From an uncultured Eggerthellaceae bacterium (GTDB taxonomy: Bacteria > Actinomycetota > Coriobacteriia > Coriobacteriales > Eggerthellaceae), in assembly GCA_947566075.1 (NCBI GenBank), contig CANOIM010000007.1, forward strand, positions 42,274 to 106,273: a stretch of 64,000 nt of DNA, given 5' to 3'. The position numbers and the translations under genes were made by a program. The notes beneath the pieces were generated by a model that was given only the letters and a program-made list of their open reading frames with translations, had not been told where the DNA came from and did no database searches. Positions 33,877-42,356 of this stretch are shown here, one piece after another; within the stretch, counting starts at the first letter, position 1; every line of letters starts with the position of its first letter.

Positions 33877-35412
33877 ATGGATATCTTCGCTGACCCGGTG
33901 CTCTTGTCGCGGATCCAGTTCGCCCTCACAGCCAGCTACCACTTCATCTTCGTGCCGATCACCATCGGGATAGGCCTCATCATGGCGATCTTCGTCACCA
34001 AGGCCTTCCGGTCAAAGGATCCGGAAGATGACGCGCTAGCTCGCATGTGGGTGCGCATCTACACCGCCACGTTCGCCATAGGTGTGGCAACGGGCATCAC
34101 CATGGAATTCTCATTCGGCACGAATTGGGCGAACTACTCCCGGTTCGTGGGCGATATCTTCGGAGCGCCTCTGGCGGCTGAGGCCCTGTTCGCCTTCTTC
34201 CTGGAATCCATCTTCTTGGGGTTCATCATCTTCGGCCGCAACAAGATCAAGCCCGCATTCTATGTGGCCAGCGCTTGGCTCACCTTCGCGGGTTCTGCCT
34301 TGTCAGCCCTTTGGATCCTCATTGCAAATTCCTGGATGCAAACCCCGGCGGGGGCCATCTATTCCCCAGCGGGCAACGAAGCGGTCATCACAGACTTCTT
34401 CGCCGCGGCGTTCAACCCCTCAACGTTGCCGCGGTATAGCCACACCATCTTGGCGGTGCTCGTCATGGGTGCGTTCGTCACCATGGCCGTGGCTGCTTGG
34501 TATATGCATAAGAAGGTGCACCCTGATGCCGCCAAGAAGATGCTGCGGGTAGGGTGCCTGGTGGGCGTTGTCTCCACGGTGTGCCTGTTAGGTGCGGCCC
34601 ATGCTTCTGCGGTGGAGGTTTGGGAAGAGCAGCCCACGAAGCTGGCTATGATGGAAGGCCAGTACAACACCGAACCACCGGAGCTTTCGCTGTTCGGCTG
34701 GGTGGATGAAGAGATGCATGATTCTGTCACCTTCGGCATTCCCGGTGGCACCAGCTTCCTGGCCACGGGCACTTGGGATACGGAATATCCGGGCCTTGTG
34801 GAGGATCAGCAGGTGGGCACGTTCCCTGATTTAGACATAGATCAGCTTCCTGTGAACTTCGTCTACCAGGTGTATCACATCATGGTAGCCCTGTTCGGCG
34901 TCATCGTGATCTGTCTCATCTTGGCGGCCATCTTCGGCCGCAAGAAGGCGAAGCGGGGCGTGTGGAATATGAAATGGCTCCAGTGGGTGCTGATCATCTC
35001 GCCGCTCTTCCCGTTCTTGGCTATCCAAACGGGATGGCTCACGGCTGAAGTGGGGCGTCAGCCCTATGTGGTCTATCCGTCTACGTCAGGGCCAGACCAG
35101 GTCTATCTGCCCACGGATGCAGGCACCAGCGTTTCCGTGCAGCCTTTTGAGATAGTGCTGACCTTGGCTTTGTTCTTCCTGGTGTACCTCATGCTGTTCG
35201 TGGGTTGGTGGCGGGTCATCGCCCGGTTCATCAAGGAAGGCCCCGTGAAGGATGCTCCTGTGGAGGCTAAGGTCACCGAAGTCAGCTTCAAAGAGGCTGC
35301 CGAAGATGAGCCCAAGGGTGAGGCAGTGGTCGTGGCTGCTTCTGATAACGGCCTGGAAGAGGTGGCTCTCACTGAAGATGAAGCTGCCCCGAAGGGAGGC
35401 GATGCACGATGA
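33877..35412 (+). CDS. cydA: cytochrome bd ubiquinol/menaquinol oxidase subunit I
   Basis: 511 aa membrane subunit that oxidises quinol and reduces O2. The N-terminus SRIQFALTASYHFIFVPITIG carries the haem-ligand His (H22). TGITMEFSFGTNW and GRQPYVVYPSTSG are conserved CydA blocks, and the quinol loop is of the short type. The C-terminal 70 residues form an unusual acidic, alanine-rich tail that overlaps the cydB start. AAGGAGG precedes the ATG and TATAAT lies 38 bp upstream. The enzyme gives oxygen scavenging or low-oxygen respiration to an otherwise anaerobic cell. No cydDC genes are in the window. Confidence 0.97.
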   Translation: MDIFADPVLLSRIQFALTASYHFIFVPITIGIGLIMAIFVTKAFRSKDPEDDALARMWVRIYTATFAIGVATGITMEFSFGTNWANYSRFVGDIFGAPLAAEALFAFFLESIFLGFIIFGRNKIKPAFYVASAWLTFAGSALSALWILIANSWMQTPAGAIYSPAGNEAVITDFFAAAFNPSTLPRYSHTILAVLVMGAFVTMAVAAWYMHKKVHPDAAKKMLRVGCLVGVVSTVCLLGAAHASAVEVWEEQPTKLAMMEGQYNTEPPELSLFGWVDEEMHDSVTFGIPGGTSFLATGTWDTEYPGLVEDQQVGTFPDLDIDQLPVNFVYQVYHIMVALFGVIVICLILAAIFGRKKAKRGVWNMKWLQWVLIISPLFPFLAIQTGWLTAEVGRQPYVVYPSTSGPDQVYLPTDAGTSVSVQPFEIVLTLALFFLVYLMLFVGWWRVIARFIKEGPVKDAPVEAKVTEVSFKEAAEDEPKGEAVVVAASDNGLEEVALTEDEAAPKGGDAR

Positions 35413-36449
35413 GCGTCCTTGCTGTGCTGTGGTTCTTCCTCATCTTCCTGCTCATTGCCGGGTATTTCGTATTGGATGGCTTTGACCTGGGTGTGGGCAT
35501 CCTGTATCCGTTCATCTGCAAGGATGAACGTGACCAGCGCATCTGCCGTCGAGCCATCGGGCCTGTGTGGGATGGCAACGAGGTATGGTTGCTCACTGCG
35601 GGCGGTGCCCTGTTCGCTGCCTTCCCAGACGCCTACGCTACCACGTTCTCCGGCTTCTATCTGGCCATCATGTTGGTGCTCTTCGGTCTTATCGTGCGTG
35701 CGGTGAGCTTTGAGTTCTACGAAGGTGACCCGAAGTGGCGCAAGGTTTGGAACGTCTGCTTCTTCTTGGGGTCGCTCTTGCCGGGGCTTCTCTTCGGCGT
35801 TGCCGTGGGCAATGTGGTTGCGGGCATCCCCATGGACGTGAACGGCAACTACACCGGTGTGCCGCTTTTGGGTCTGGTGACGCCCTTCACTCTGCTCACG
35901 GGCATCCTGGGTCTTGCCATGTTCATTGCTGCCGGGGCCTGCTGGTTGGCCTTGAAGGCTCCTCTAGGCAGTGAGCTGCAGCAACGGGCCGAAAAGCTGC
36001 GGGTTCCCAGCCAACTGGCCTGCCTGGTGCTGTTCGCGGGGCTCACCGTTTGCATCTTCGCCATGATGAGCGGGTCCGTGGAGATGCTGCCCATGTTGGC
36101 CGTGCCGCGGTTCATCTGCGCAGCGCTGTTCATCGTGGCTATAGGCGCGGCCATGTACATCGGTTACAACGAACAGAAGAGCCAAGAGGCGAAGATGAGC
36201 CTGTGGATCTTCCTCTTGCAAAGCGCATCGGCGGTAGCTCTGGTGTTCCTGCTGGCTTGCAGCATGTTCCCTGTTCTGGTGATGGCCTCGCCGGGCAGCG
36301 TGGGAGATGCCATCACGCTCATGAGCGCGGGAGCCAGTGAGGTATCGCTCACCTGCATGACCGTGATCCTTTGCATCGGCCTGCCCTTCGTTTTGCTCTA
36401 CCATGTGCTCATCTATAGGACGTTCCGCGGTAGGGTGGAGGTGGATTGA
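35409..36449 (+). CDS. cydB: cytochrome bd oxidase subunit II
   Basis: 346 aa membrane partner of CydA. The start overlaps the cydA stop by four bases (ATGA), so translation is coupled. GYFVLDGFDLGVGIL near residue 20 and GPVWDGNEVWLL near 60 are the CydB signatures, followed by about eight membrane segments. The C-terminus LLYHVLIYRTFRGRVE is typical. Confidence 0.97.
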   Translation: MSVLAVLWFFLIFLLIAGYFVLDGFDLGVGILYPFICKDERDQRICRRAIGPVWDGNEVWLLTAGGALFAAFPDAYATTFSGFYLAIMLVLFGLIVRAVSFEFYEGDPKWRKVWNVCFFLGSLLPGLLFGVAVGNVVAGIPMDVNGNYTGVPLLGLVTPFTLLTGILGLAMFIAAGACWLALKAPLGSELQQRAEKLRVPSQLACLVLFAGLTVCIFAMMSGSVEMLPMLAVPRFICAALFIVAIGAAMYIGYNEQKSQEAKMSLWIFLLQSASAVALVFLLACSMFPVLVMASPGSVGDAITLMSAGASEVSLTCMTVILCIGLPFVLLYHVLIYRTFRGRVEVD

Positions 36450-36544
36450 GAGGGCGCAGAGCCGCGTTCTCTAAAAACCCATACCCGTACGGGCGCAGGT
36501 CTAGTACAATGAAACGACAACTCTGTCGATGAAAAGGGTCAGAC

Positions 36545-37543
36545 ATGCCTGACAACATGAGATACGACGCGAATGGTCAACCCCTCGGCTACGGGGATCC
36601 CATGGATCCTTCCCTGTACCCTCAGGCTGATCCGGCCTGGGGCCAGTACCCGCAGGGCTATGGGGCGTCCATGCCTTCTCCTCAAGAGATCTATGCTCAG
36701 CAGTATGCTGATCCCACCCAGATGGGGCAGGGTTACATGGATCCCACTCAGATGTATGCTGACCCGAATCAGGGCATGTATGGACAACCGCCTCTGCAGC
36801 AAGACCCTTACTATGGCTATGCTCAGGCAGGGTATCCCGAAGCAGATCCTTCATTGAGCGGTCAGATGCCTTACGGCGAAGCAGACCAACAGTACATGCA
36901 GGGCTATGCTCCTGCTCAGGGGTACGGGCAAATGCCTCCGGTACAAGACCCGGCTCAGATGCAGGGATATCCGGGCGGTATGCAGCAGGGTTACGGGCAA
37001 GTGCCGCAACCTCAGCAGGCCCAACCGCAGATGCCTCAACAGCCTGCGGCCGCCCCGGTGCCCCAGCCAGCGCTCTCTCCTGTGCCGGAGCCGGTTTCCA
37101 TGCCGGAAGCCATGGATAAGAAAGCGGCCAAGGCTGCGGCAAAGGAACAGAAGCGCATTCAAAAGCAGCGGGAAGAAGTTCCCGTACCCACAGGGCCTGC
37201 GCCTTCTTCGGGGAAGGCCACGTTGTTCCTCATCCTGGGCATCCTGTCTGTCATCTTCGCCATCATCCCACCCATTGGCATCATCCTAGGGCTGGTCGTT
37301 AGGATGATGTACAAGTCCTACAGGCGGGCAGGCGGCCGTTCCTCTAAGGCTGAAACGGGCAATATCTTCGCAACCGTGGGCCTCATATTCAGCATCATCA
37401 TGCTGGTGGTCATCGGTGTTCTGTGCCTGATCATCTGGGCAGGCCTCTACGGAGAAGGTACGGCACGTCAATTGGGAGTCTTCTGGAACAATAGCCCATT
37501 TGGCACCATCTTCTGGAGGATCCCCATCCCCAGTCCTCTCTAA
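36545..37543 (+). CDS. Gln/Pro/Tyr-rich protein with C-terminal membrane domain
   Basis: 332 aa. The first 180 residues are low-complexity, rich in Q, P, Y, M and G with recurring YADPTQMGQGYMDPTQMYAD-like units. A charged Lys/Ala helix (DKKAAKAAAKEQKRIQKQ, about 190-207) follows. Two membrane helices (about 225-255 and 285-310) enclose a basic loop, similar to small DUF4190-like domains. It should be a membrane protein with a long disordered cytoplasmic part. A good ribosome-binding site is not evident. The function is unknown. Such disordered tails are common in actinobacterial cell-envelope proteins and may mediate multivalent binding. Confidence 0.75.
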   Translation: MPDNMRYDANGQPLGYGDPMDPSLYPQADPAWGQYPQGYGASMPSPQEIYAQQYADPTQMGQGYMDPTQMYADPNQGMYGQPPLQQDPYYGYAQAGYPEADPSLSGQMPYGEADQQYMQGYAPAQGYGQMPPVQDPAQMQGYPGGMQQGYGQVPQPQQAQPQMPQQPAAAPVPQPALSPVPEPVSMPEAMDKKAAKAAAKEQKRIQKQREEVPVPTGPAPSSGKATLFLILGILSVIFAIIPPIGIILGLVVRMMYKSYRRAGGRSSKAETGNIFATVGLIFSIIMLVVIGVLCLIIWAGLYGEGTARQLGVFWNNSPFGTIFWRIPIPSPL

Positions 37544-37579
37544 GGGCTGCGCAGGGCGCGTTGCGGTGCTGTATAGCTA

Positions 37580-38410
37580 TTGATGATGGAATCTGATCCT
37601 TCCAAAGAGAAGCCCAAGCAGGGGTTCTTCGAGCGCTTGACCGGTTCTGTTTCGAAGCGTGAATCCGCTTCGGAGGAACAGCTGCGTGAGATCGTGGATG
37701 ACGCCGACGTTCTGGCTGAGGACGAGAAGCGCATGATCCACGACATCATTGACCTGGGAGACACCACGGCAGGAGAGATCTGCACGCCCCGGGTGGATGT
37801 CATGCTGGTTGATGCTGACGAAACGGGACGCACGGCCTTGGAGCGCATGCGCGGTACCGGTTATTCCCGGCTTCCTGTCTGTCAAGATGGCATTGATGAC
37901 ATCATCGGTATCGTTCACTACAAGGATCTCATCGGGCCATTGATGGATGGCTCTATAGATGAGCCCGTGTCAGGCTTCATGTATGAGGCCATGTTCGTTC
38001 CGGAAACGAAGGATGTCATCCCGCTTCTGGGGGAGATGCAAGCCGCTCATCAGCAGATGGCCATCATCGTGGATGAGTATGGTGGCACCGAAGGGGTTGT
38101 CACCATTGAAGATATCCTGGAAGAGATCGTGGGCGAGATAGCTGACGAATCTGACTTGGGCGGGGAATTGGTGACCGCTTGTGGAACAGGGGTCTGGCGG
38201 GCTGATGGTCGGTTCGCCGTTGAAGATGCCCAAGAGCTGGGCTGGCCTGTCCAAGAATCTGATGATTATGACACCCTGGCAGGATGGCTTGTGAACCGGA
38301 TGGAAGCCTATCCAGCCGTGGGGGATGAGCTCATAGAAGAGGGGTTCTCGTTCACGGTAGAGAAGATGCGCCGTTCCCGTATCTCAGGGGTGAAGGTGGT
38401 CCGGCTCTAG
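37580..38410 (+). CDS. CBS-domain protein, CorC/HlyC type
   Basis: 276 aa from ATG 37580 (the next codon is also ATG). A short N-terminal acidic segment is followed by EEQLREIVDDADVLAEDEKRMIHDIIDLGDTTAGEICTPR, then two CBS domains with the family's DEYGGTEGVVTIEDILEEIVGEI motif near residue 175 and a C-terminal CorC_HlyC domain (WRADGRFAVEDAQELGW). It lacks the N-terminal DUF21 membrane domain, so it resembles CorC rather than the full transporter. Members are associated with Mg2+/Co2+ efflux. It follows the low-complexity membrane protein by 36 bp. Confidence 0.9.
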   Translation: MMMESDPSKEKPKQGFFERLTGSVSKRESASEEQLREIVDDADVLAEDEKRMIHDIIDLGDTTAGEICTPRVDVMLVDADETGRTALERMRGTGYSRLPVCQDGIDDIIGIVHYKDLIGPLMDGSIDEPVSGFMYEAMFVPETKDVIPLLGEMQAAHQQMAIIVDEYGGTEGVVTIEDILEEIVGEIADESDLGGELVTACGTGVWRADGRFAVEDAQELGWPVQESDDYDTLAGWLVNRMEAYPAVGDELIEEGFSFTVEKMRRSRISGVKVVRL

Positions 38411-38427
38411 GCTCTTCGGCGTTCTTT

Positions 38428-38458
38428 GGAAGGCCTCTAGCGGGGGCTTCCATCTTTC
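38428..38458 (+). terminator. probable terminator after the CBS protein
   Basis: GGAAGGCC and GGGGCTTCC pair across the loop TCTAGCG, followed by ATCTTTCTC. Confidence 0.6.
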
Positions 38459-38708
38459 TCATGCCGTTGGGCATTTATTTCAGAAATCTCTGTTGAACTA
38501 GAGTAAAATATCCTGACTGAAATACATATCCGCCTCACCAGGCAGCAAACCCACTCACAACACACCCAGCTGTCGCCGCATTCGCGGCTTGTCGTGCATT
38601 CGGCAGGAAGGTCAGGAAGAGGCGGTGCTGTACGAAAGATAGGACAGTTAGGACTGGCGCGTTCCCTATCCTGCTCATAGAGAACAGGAACCAAGGGAAG
38701 CGGGCAAG

Positions 38709-39590
38709 ATGGAGTGGGAATTGGCCAAAGGCAAGCATAGAGCTACCACGGCGAAGCACGGAAGCGTGCGGAAGCCCCTGGGAGCAGGTGCGCATCACGC
38801 AGCCCATGGGGTTGCGCGCGGCGCTGTGAGCGCCCATGCTGCCCGCGGAATCCATCGCGTGGGCGTCATCCTGTGCATTCCCGTACTGGCTGTGGCGGTA
38901 GGGCTCGGAGCTACCACCTTCACCAATGCCGTGGGCCATGCTGATGACGCAGCTCCGGTCCAGTCCTCTAGCGCTCAACCAGTAGCCGTGAGCTCTGCTC
39001 CATCAACTCACACTGATGCCCTCGCTGAGTCCTTCATCCTAGAATCGGGTGCCAATCGCAGCGTTGATGGCGTCATCGCCCAGGTGCAAGCAGAAGAGGA
39101 AGCTGCACGCATCGCTGCGGAAGAGGCAGCCCGTGTGGCAGAGCAGGAAGCCATCCAGCAGGCCCAAGAGGCCCAAAGCCTCAAGAGCTCTGCGGCTGTG
39201 GGCATTGGTGATGTTGATTTCACCGTGGGCTATGATGCCTTCATGGCCGAATGGACATCCCGGATAGATGCTTACCTGGTAGGGTCTCCCTTGGCGGGTT
39301 ACGGGGCTGATTTCGCCCAGGCGGCTTGGGAGAATGCCGTGGATCCTCGGTGGTCACCAGCCATCTCGTGCACTGAGAGCACCAAGGGTGCCCATTGCTA
39401 CATGGCCTACAATGCCTGGGGTTGGCATGGGTATCTGGGCTCTGACTGGACCAGCGCCATCCATGCTCACGTGGCTGGCTTGGCTAACGGCTATGGCCAC
39501 ACGATCACTCGGGGCAACGCAGCCCGCTATTGCCCGCCCAATGCAGATTTCTGGTATAGCAACACGCTTTCTGAAATGGCGAAGATCTAG
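38709..39590 (+). CDS. secreted lysozyme-like or transglycosylase-like protein
   Basis: 293 aa. A long basic, His/Ala-rich N-terminus precedes a hydrophobic segment (VGVILCIPVLAVAVGLGATTF, about 51-71), so it is exported or anchored in the membrane. An Ala/Glu-rich coiled coil follows (EEEAARIAAEEAARVAEQEA, about 126-145). The C-terminal domain YGADFAQAAWENAVDPRWSP-AISCTESTKGAHCYMAYNAWGW resembles the lytic transglycosylase/glucosaminidase fold of actinobacterial cell-wall hydrolases, with the glutamate of SCTES as candidate catalytic acid. Two RCK genes follow after three bases. Peptidoglycan remodelling is the likely role. Confidence 0.75.
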   Translation: MEWELAKGKHRATTAKHGSVRKPLGAGAHHAAHGVARGAVSAHAARGIHRVGVILCIPVLAVAVGLGATTFTNAVGHADDAAPVQSSSAQPVAVSSAPSTHTDALAESFILESGANRSVDGVIAQVQAEEEAARIAAEEAARVAEQEAIQQAQEAQSLKSSAAVGIGDVDFTVGYDAFMAEWTSRIDAYLVGSPLAGYGADFAQAAWENAVDPRWSPAISCTESTKGAHCYMAYNAWGWHGYLGSDWTSAIHAHVAGLANGYGHTITRGNAARYCPPNADFWYSNTLSEMAKI

Positions 39591-39593
39591 TCT

Positions 39594-40253
39594 ATGAGCA
39601 ACGTTATCGTTGTCGGGTGCGGCCGCGTTGGATCGCAGCTTGCGAATATGCTCTCGGACAACGGCAACAACGTCTGCTGCATAGACAAATCCCCTGACGC
39701 CTTCGTCAACCTGGGCCAGAACTTCAATGGCTCTTCCGTCCAAGGTGTTGGATTCGATGAAGACGTGCTCGTGCGTGCCGGGGTGGAAACCTGTGATGTG
39801 CTGGCCGCCGTTACCCAGTTCGACCGCGTGAATATCATGTGCGCAGAAGTGGCCAGCAGGCTCTTCGATGTTCCCCACGTCATCGCGCGTCTCTATGACC
39901 CTGACCACGAACGGGCCTATATGCAGCTGGGCATAGACTACGTCTGTGGCACCTCCTTGGTGGCAGAAGATGTCTTCTCGAAGATCGTCGTGGGCCATGG
40001 TTCCCATGTGGCCGCCTTCGGTGATTTTGAGATCCTGCGCTTCTCCCTGGATCTTCCAGGCGAAGAGCGGAGCAGCATTCGCGTGGCTGATATCGAACGT
40101 GACCATGCCGTTCGCATCATCGCTTTCGAACGCGTAGACGGTTCGGCTTCGTCTATCCCTTCCAAGGATTCAGTGCTCTACAGCGGAGACACGGTGCTTG
40201 CGTGCGTACGCCATGATCATATTCGGCAGTTCTCGAAATACATGCAGAGGTAG
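39594..40253 (+). CDS. TrkA-like RCK protein (first of a pair)
   Basis: 219 aa regulatory subunit of a potassium channel or transporter. The Rossmann fold begins VIVVGCGRVGSQLANML (GxGxxG) with D32 after the second strand. The C-terminal RCK_C (TrkA_C) domain is about 140-219. It is followed three bases later by a paralogue of similar length, an arrangement typical of paired RCK genes. No TrkH/KtrB-like membrane subunit is in the window, so the partner must be elsewhere. Confidence 0.9.
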   Translation: MSNVIVVGCGRVGSQLANMLSDNGNNVCCIDKSPDAFVNLGQNFNGSSVQGVGFDEDVLVRAGVETCDVLAAVTQFDRVNIMCAEVASRLFDVPHVIARLYDPDHERAYMQLGIDYVCGTSLVAEDVFSKIVVGHGSHVAAFGDFEILRFSLDLPGEERSSIRVADIERDHAVRIIAFERVDGSASSIPSKDSVLYSGDTVLACVRHDHIRQFSKYMQR

Positions 40254-40256
40254 CCC

Positions 40257-40928
40257 ATGTATATCGTGATCTCAGGTGGCGGCAAGGTTGGCTCATATCT
40301 GGCGAATGTGCTGCTGGCCAGCGGCAACGAGGTTGCCATCATCGAAGAGCGCGCAGAAACTGCGGATGCCCTCAGCGTCACGCTCGAAGGCCCATACCTG
40401 GTCATCCAAGGGGATTCCTGTGATTCCCGCAGCCAGGAAGATGCGGGAATCCGGCAGGCTGATGTCTTCGTGGGCGCTACCGGACAGGATGATACGAATC
40501 TGGTGGCTTGCGAAGTGGCCCAGCGCGTGTTCAACGTGCCTCGCGTGGTCGCTCGCGTGAACAACCCGAAGAACCTGCGCATCTTCCGCGAAGTGGGCAT
40601 CGAATGCGTATCATCCACCACGCTGATCGCGAACCTGATCGAAGAAGAGGCGTTGCTCGGTTCTGTTTCGGTGGTGTCTTCGCTGAATCATGGCAACGTG
40701 GCGCTCTCTGAGTTCACGGTGGGGCATATGCGCCATCATTCGGATGAAGAAGGCGTGACCATCGGTGAGATAGAGATGCCCGAAGGGGCGCTGATCGTGG
40801 CCATAGCCTATGAGGATGACGCTCAGGTGGCAGCGCCGGACATGGTGTTGTATCCGGGTGATCAGGTGATCGTGGTAGCAGACAGCGACGTGTTGGATGA
40901 TGTCCGCTCTCTGTTCCGAAGCCTATAG
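40257..40928 (+). CDS. TrkA-like RCK protein (second of a pair)
   Basis: 223 aa. Rossmann motif VISGGGKVGSYLANVLLASG with EERAE after the second strand, and a C-terminal RCK_C domain (VTIGEIEMPEGALIVAIAYED). It probably forms a hetero-octameric ring with the preceding protein that binds nucleotides and gates a K+ channel. A membrane-anchored protein of unknown function follows 11 bp later. Confidence 0.9.
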   Translation: MYIVISGGGKVGSYLANVLLASGNEVAIIEERAETADALSVTLEGPYLVIQGDSCDSRSQEDAGIRQADVFVGATGQDDTNLVACEVAQRVFNVPRVVARVNNPKNLRIFREVGIECVSSTTLIANLIEEEALLGSVSVVSSLNHGNVALSEFTVGHMRHHSDEEGVTIGEIEMPEGALIVAIAYEDDAQVAAPDMVLYPGDQVIVVADSDVLDDVRSLFRSL

Positions 40929-40939
40929 GAGGGATCAAG

Positions 40940-41767
40940 TTGTCGGCAGTGCTCTCAAACGCCTCAGCGCTCACCAGCATCGGCATCATCTTGCTGGCGG
41001 TGGCAGTGGTGATCGTGGCAATTTGGGCAGCAGTGCTCTCCGTTAAGGTCAGCAGGCTGAAGGCTCTTCTGTTGATGGAGCAAGAGCGCCTCGCGCTGGC
41101 GCAGGCTCATAGGGCAGCTCCTCCCGCTCGCACGGGCGCTCCGGCTCAGTCAGGGGTGCGTTCTGGGCAGGGCGCAATGGCACCGGCCAAAGCGCCTGCC
41201 AAGACGGTCCCGGCCCAGATGGCTTCGGAAGCAGCCGAAGAGGACCGCGCTCGGAAGCCGAAAGGGCGCAAGGGGAAGCCCACCATTCCCTTCGGTGTGA
41301 ACAAGGAGGCCCAACAGCGGGCAGCGCGGGCCTACACTGAAACAGCCGATGAGCCAGACTACAGCCCTGATTCCATTGACTTCAACAGGGTGCAGGGTCT
41401 TACGGGGCAACAGCGCTTGACCACCTTGCAGCCTGATGCTCAAGCGGTGCGCACGGCAGCGCCCCGTACGGTAGAGGCGAACCCTCGCCCCCGGGTGGAT
41501 TCGCGGCCTATCGAACAACAAACAACAGGTCGCATGCCCACGGTGGGAGTGCGGCAGACAGCGGCTGAGACGCGGGCATCCTTCGACCGCATGGGCGAAG
41601 AGATGCGTCGGGCGCCTGGAGCTCCTGAGCGCTACGAGCGCACGGCCCGCAGGCAGCGTTTGAGCGAGCGACGGCAGCAGGAGCAGATGCGCCGAGAAGC
41701 GGAGTCTATCGTGGCGGCTCACCATCGTGAGATGCGTTCGGTCAATTCCATCCGCCCCTTAGGGTAA
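40940..41767 (+). CDS. membrane-anchored basic low-complexity protein
   Basis: 275 aa read from a TTG start preceded by AGGAGGGATC. One N-terminal membrane helix (IGIILLAVAVVIVAIWAAVL, about 13-32) is followed by a short coiled coil and a long soluble region rich in Ala, Arg, Gln and Pro (repeats of the RAAPPAR kind; EERRQQEQMRREAE-like helix near the end). No catalytic motif is seen. It is probably in the same operon as the RCK pair. The function is unknown. Confidence 0.7.
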   Translation: MSAVLSNASALTSIGIILLAVAVVIVAIWAAVLSVKVSRLKALLLMEQERLALAQAHRAAPPARTGAPAQSGVRSGQGAMAPAKAPAKTVPAQMASEAAEEDRARKPKGRKGKPTIPFGVNKEAQQRAARAYTETADEPDYSPDSIDFNRVQGLTGQQRLTTLQPDAQAVRTAAPRTVEANPRPRVDSRPIEQQTTGRMPTVGVRQTAAETRASFDRMGEEMRRAPGAPERYERTARRQRLSERRQQEQMRREAESIVAAHHREMRSVNSIRPLG

Positions 41768-41852
41768 TGCCGCCAAGCAACTCGGGGAACCTTTGTCTCA
41801 TGTTCCTGGAAGGCACCTAGCGCTATCAGCCTATCCATCAACAGAAAGACGC

Positions 41853-41881
41853 TTGCATGCAAACCGGGAGTCAGCTATTAT
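41853..41881 (+). promoter_or_regulatory. tRNA-Leu promoter
   Basis: TTGCAT (41853-41858), exactly 17 bp, then TATTAT (41876-41881), 18 bp before the tRNA start. Confidence 0.8.
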
Positions 41882-41899
41882 CTTCAAGCTTTGCTTTGT

Positions 41900-41986
41900 G
41901 CGGGCGTGGCGGAATTGGCAGACGCGCTAGCTTCAGGTGCTAGTGAGCTTCGGCTCGTGAAGGTTCAAGTCCTTTCGCCCGCACCA
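41900..41986 (+). tRNA. tRNA-Leu (CAG)
   Basis: 87-nt class II tRNA: acceptor GCGGGCG pairs with CGCCCGC, the anticodon loop TTCAGGT gives CAG, a variable arm (TGAGCTTCGGCTCG) is present, the T-loop is GGTTCAAGTCC, and CCA is encoded (41984-41986). A promoter lies upstream and a terminator downstream. Confidence 0.96.
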
Positions 41987-41997
41987 TGAGGAAATGG

Positions 41998-42022
41998 AAA
42001 GCCACCCTCGGGTGGCTTTTTT
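41998..42022 (+). terminator. tRNA-Leu terminator
   Basis: AAAGCCACC-CTCG-GGTGGCTTTTTT, 12 bp after the tRNA. Confidence 0.95.
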
Positions 42023-42023
42023 A

Positions 42024-42092
42024 TTTCCTCATGGTGCGGGCGAAACCCTGCGAAGCAGGGCAGGGCCGTAAGGCCCTGCAGGACTTGAACCT
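42024..42092 (-). repeat. inverted partial copy of the tRNA-Leu 3' end
   Basis: TTTCCTCATGGTGCGGGCGA (42024-42043 and on to 42045) is the exact reverse complement of the tRNA-Leu acceptor end plus its downstream flank. After a 35-nt insert rich in small hairpins, GGACTTGAACCT (42081-42092) is the reverse complement of the T-arm (41961-41972). The result is a broken, mirrored tRNA fragment around the terminator. It cannot fold as a tRNA. Confidence 0.75.
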
Positions 42093-42162
42093 GTAAGGTT
42101 CACTCCCATGCGATGATCTTCCGCATGGGAGCCGCGAGAGTCAAGGCGGAAAGCGAAGCGGG

Positions 42163-42276
42163 CCTTGACGCGAGCGAACGGCCTTTCGCCTCATTTCCTT
42201 TCACCCGTTTCTTTGCCAGGATATGCTTCTCCACCTTCGGGTGGCTTTTCGTTCCTTGACGCGAGCGAACGGCCTT
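42163..42276. repeat. 23-bp direct repeats before the kinase gene
   Basis: A 23-bp unit containing CTTGACGCGAGCGAACGGCC occurs at 42163-42185 and 42254-42276, separated by 68 bp that include a CCACC-TTCG-GGTGG hairpin. No gene is seen between the tRNA terminator and the kinase start. Confidence 0.65.
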
Positions 42277-42303
42277 ATCGCCTGCTTCTTTCTTTGCTAC
42301 AAT
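42275..42303 (+). promoter_or_regulatory. possible kinase-gene promoter
   Basis: TTATCG-N17-TACAAT about 53 bp before the kinase start. The -35 is weak. Confidence 0.4.
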
Positions 42304-42356
42304 CACAAAGATTACGCCTTAATACACTCTATTCGCACTTGAAAGGCGCAGCGTGG

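Noticed and set aside
42040..42092. A second tRNA gene on the minus strand downstream of tRNA-Leu
   Set aside because: Only the acceptor end and T-arm are present, separated by an insert; no anticodon arm can be formed.
42165..42356. A 64-codon N-terminal extension of the kinase
   Set aside because: It reads through the direct repeats and the promoter; ATG 42357 has a ribosome-binding site and starts the conserved kinase N-terminus.
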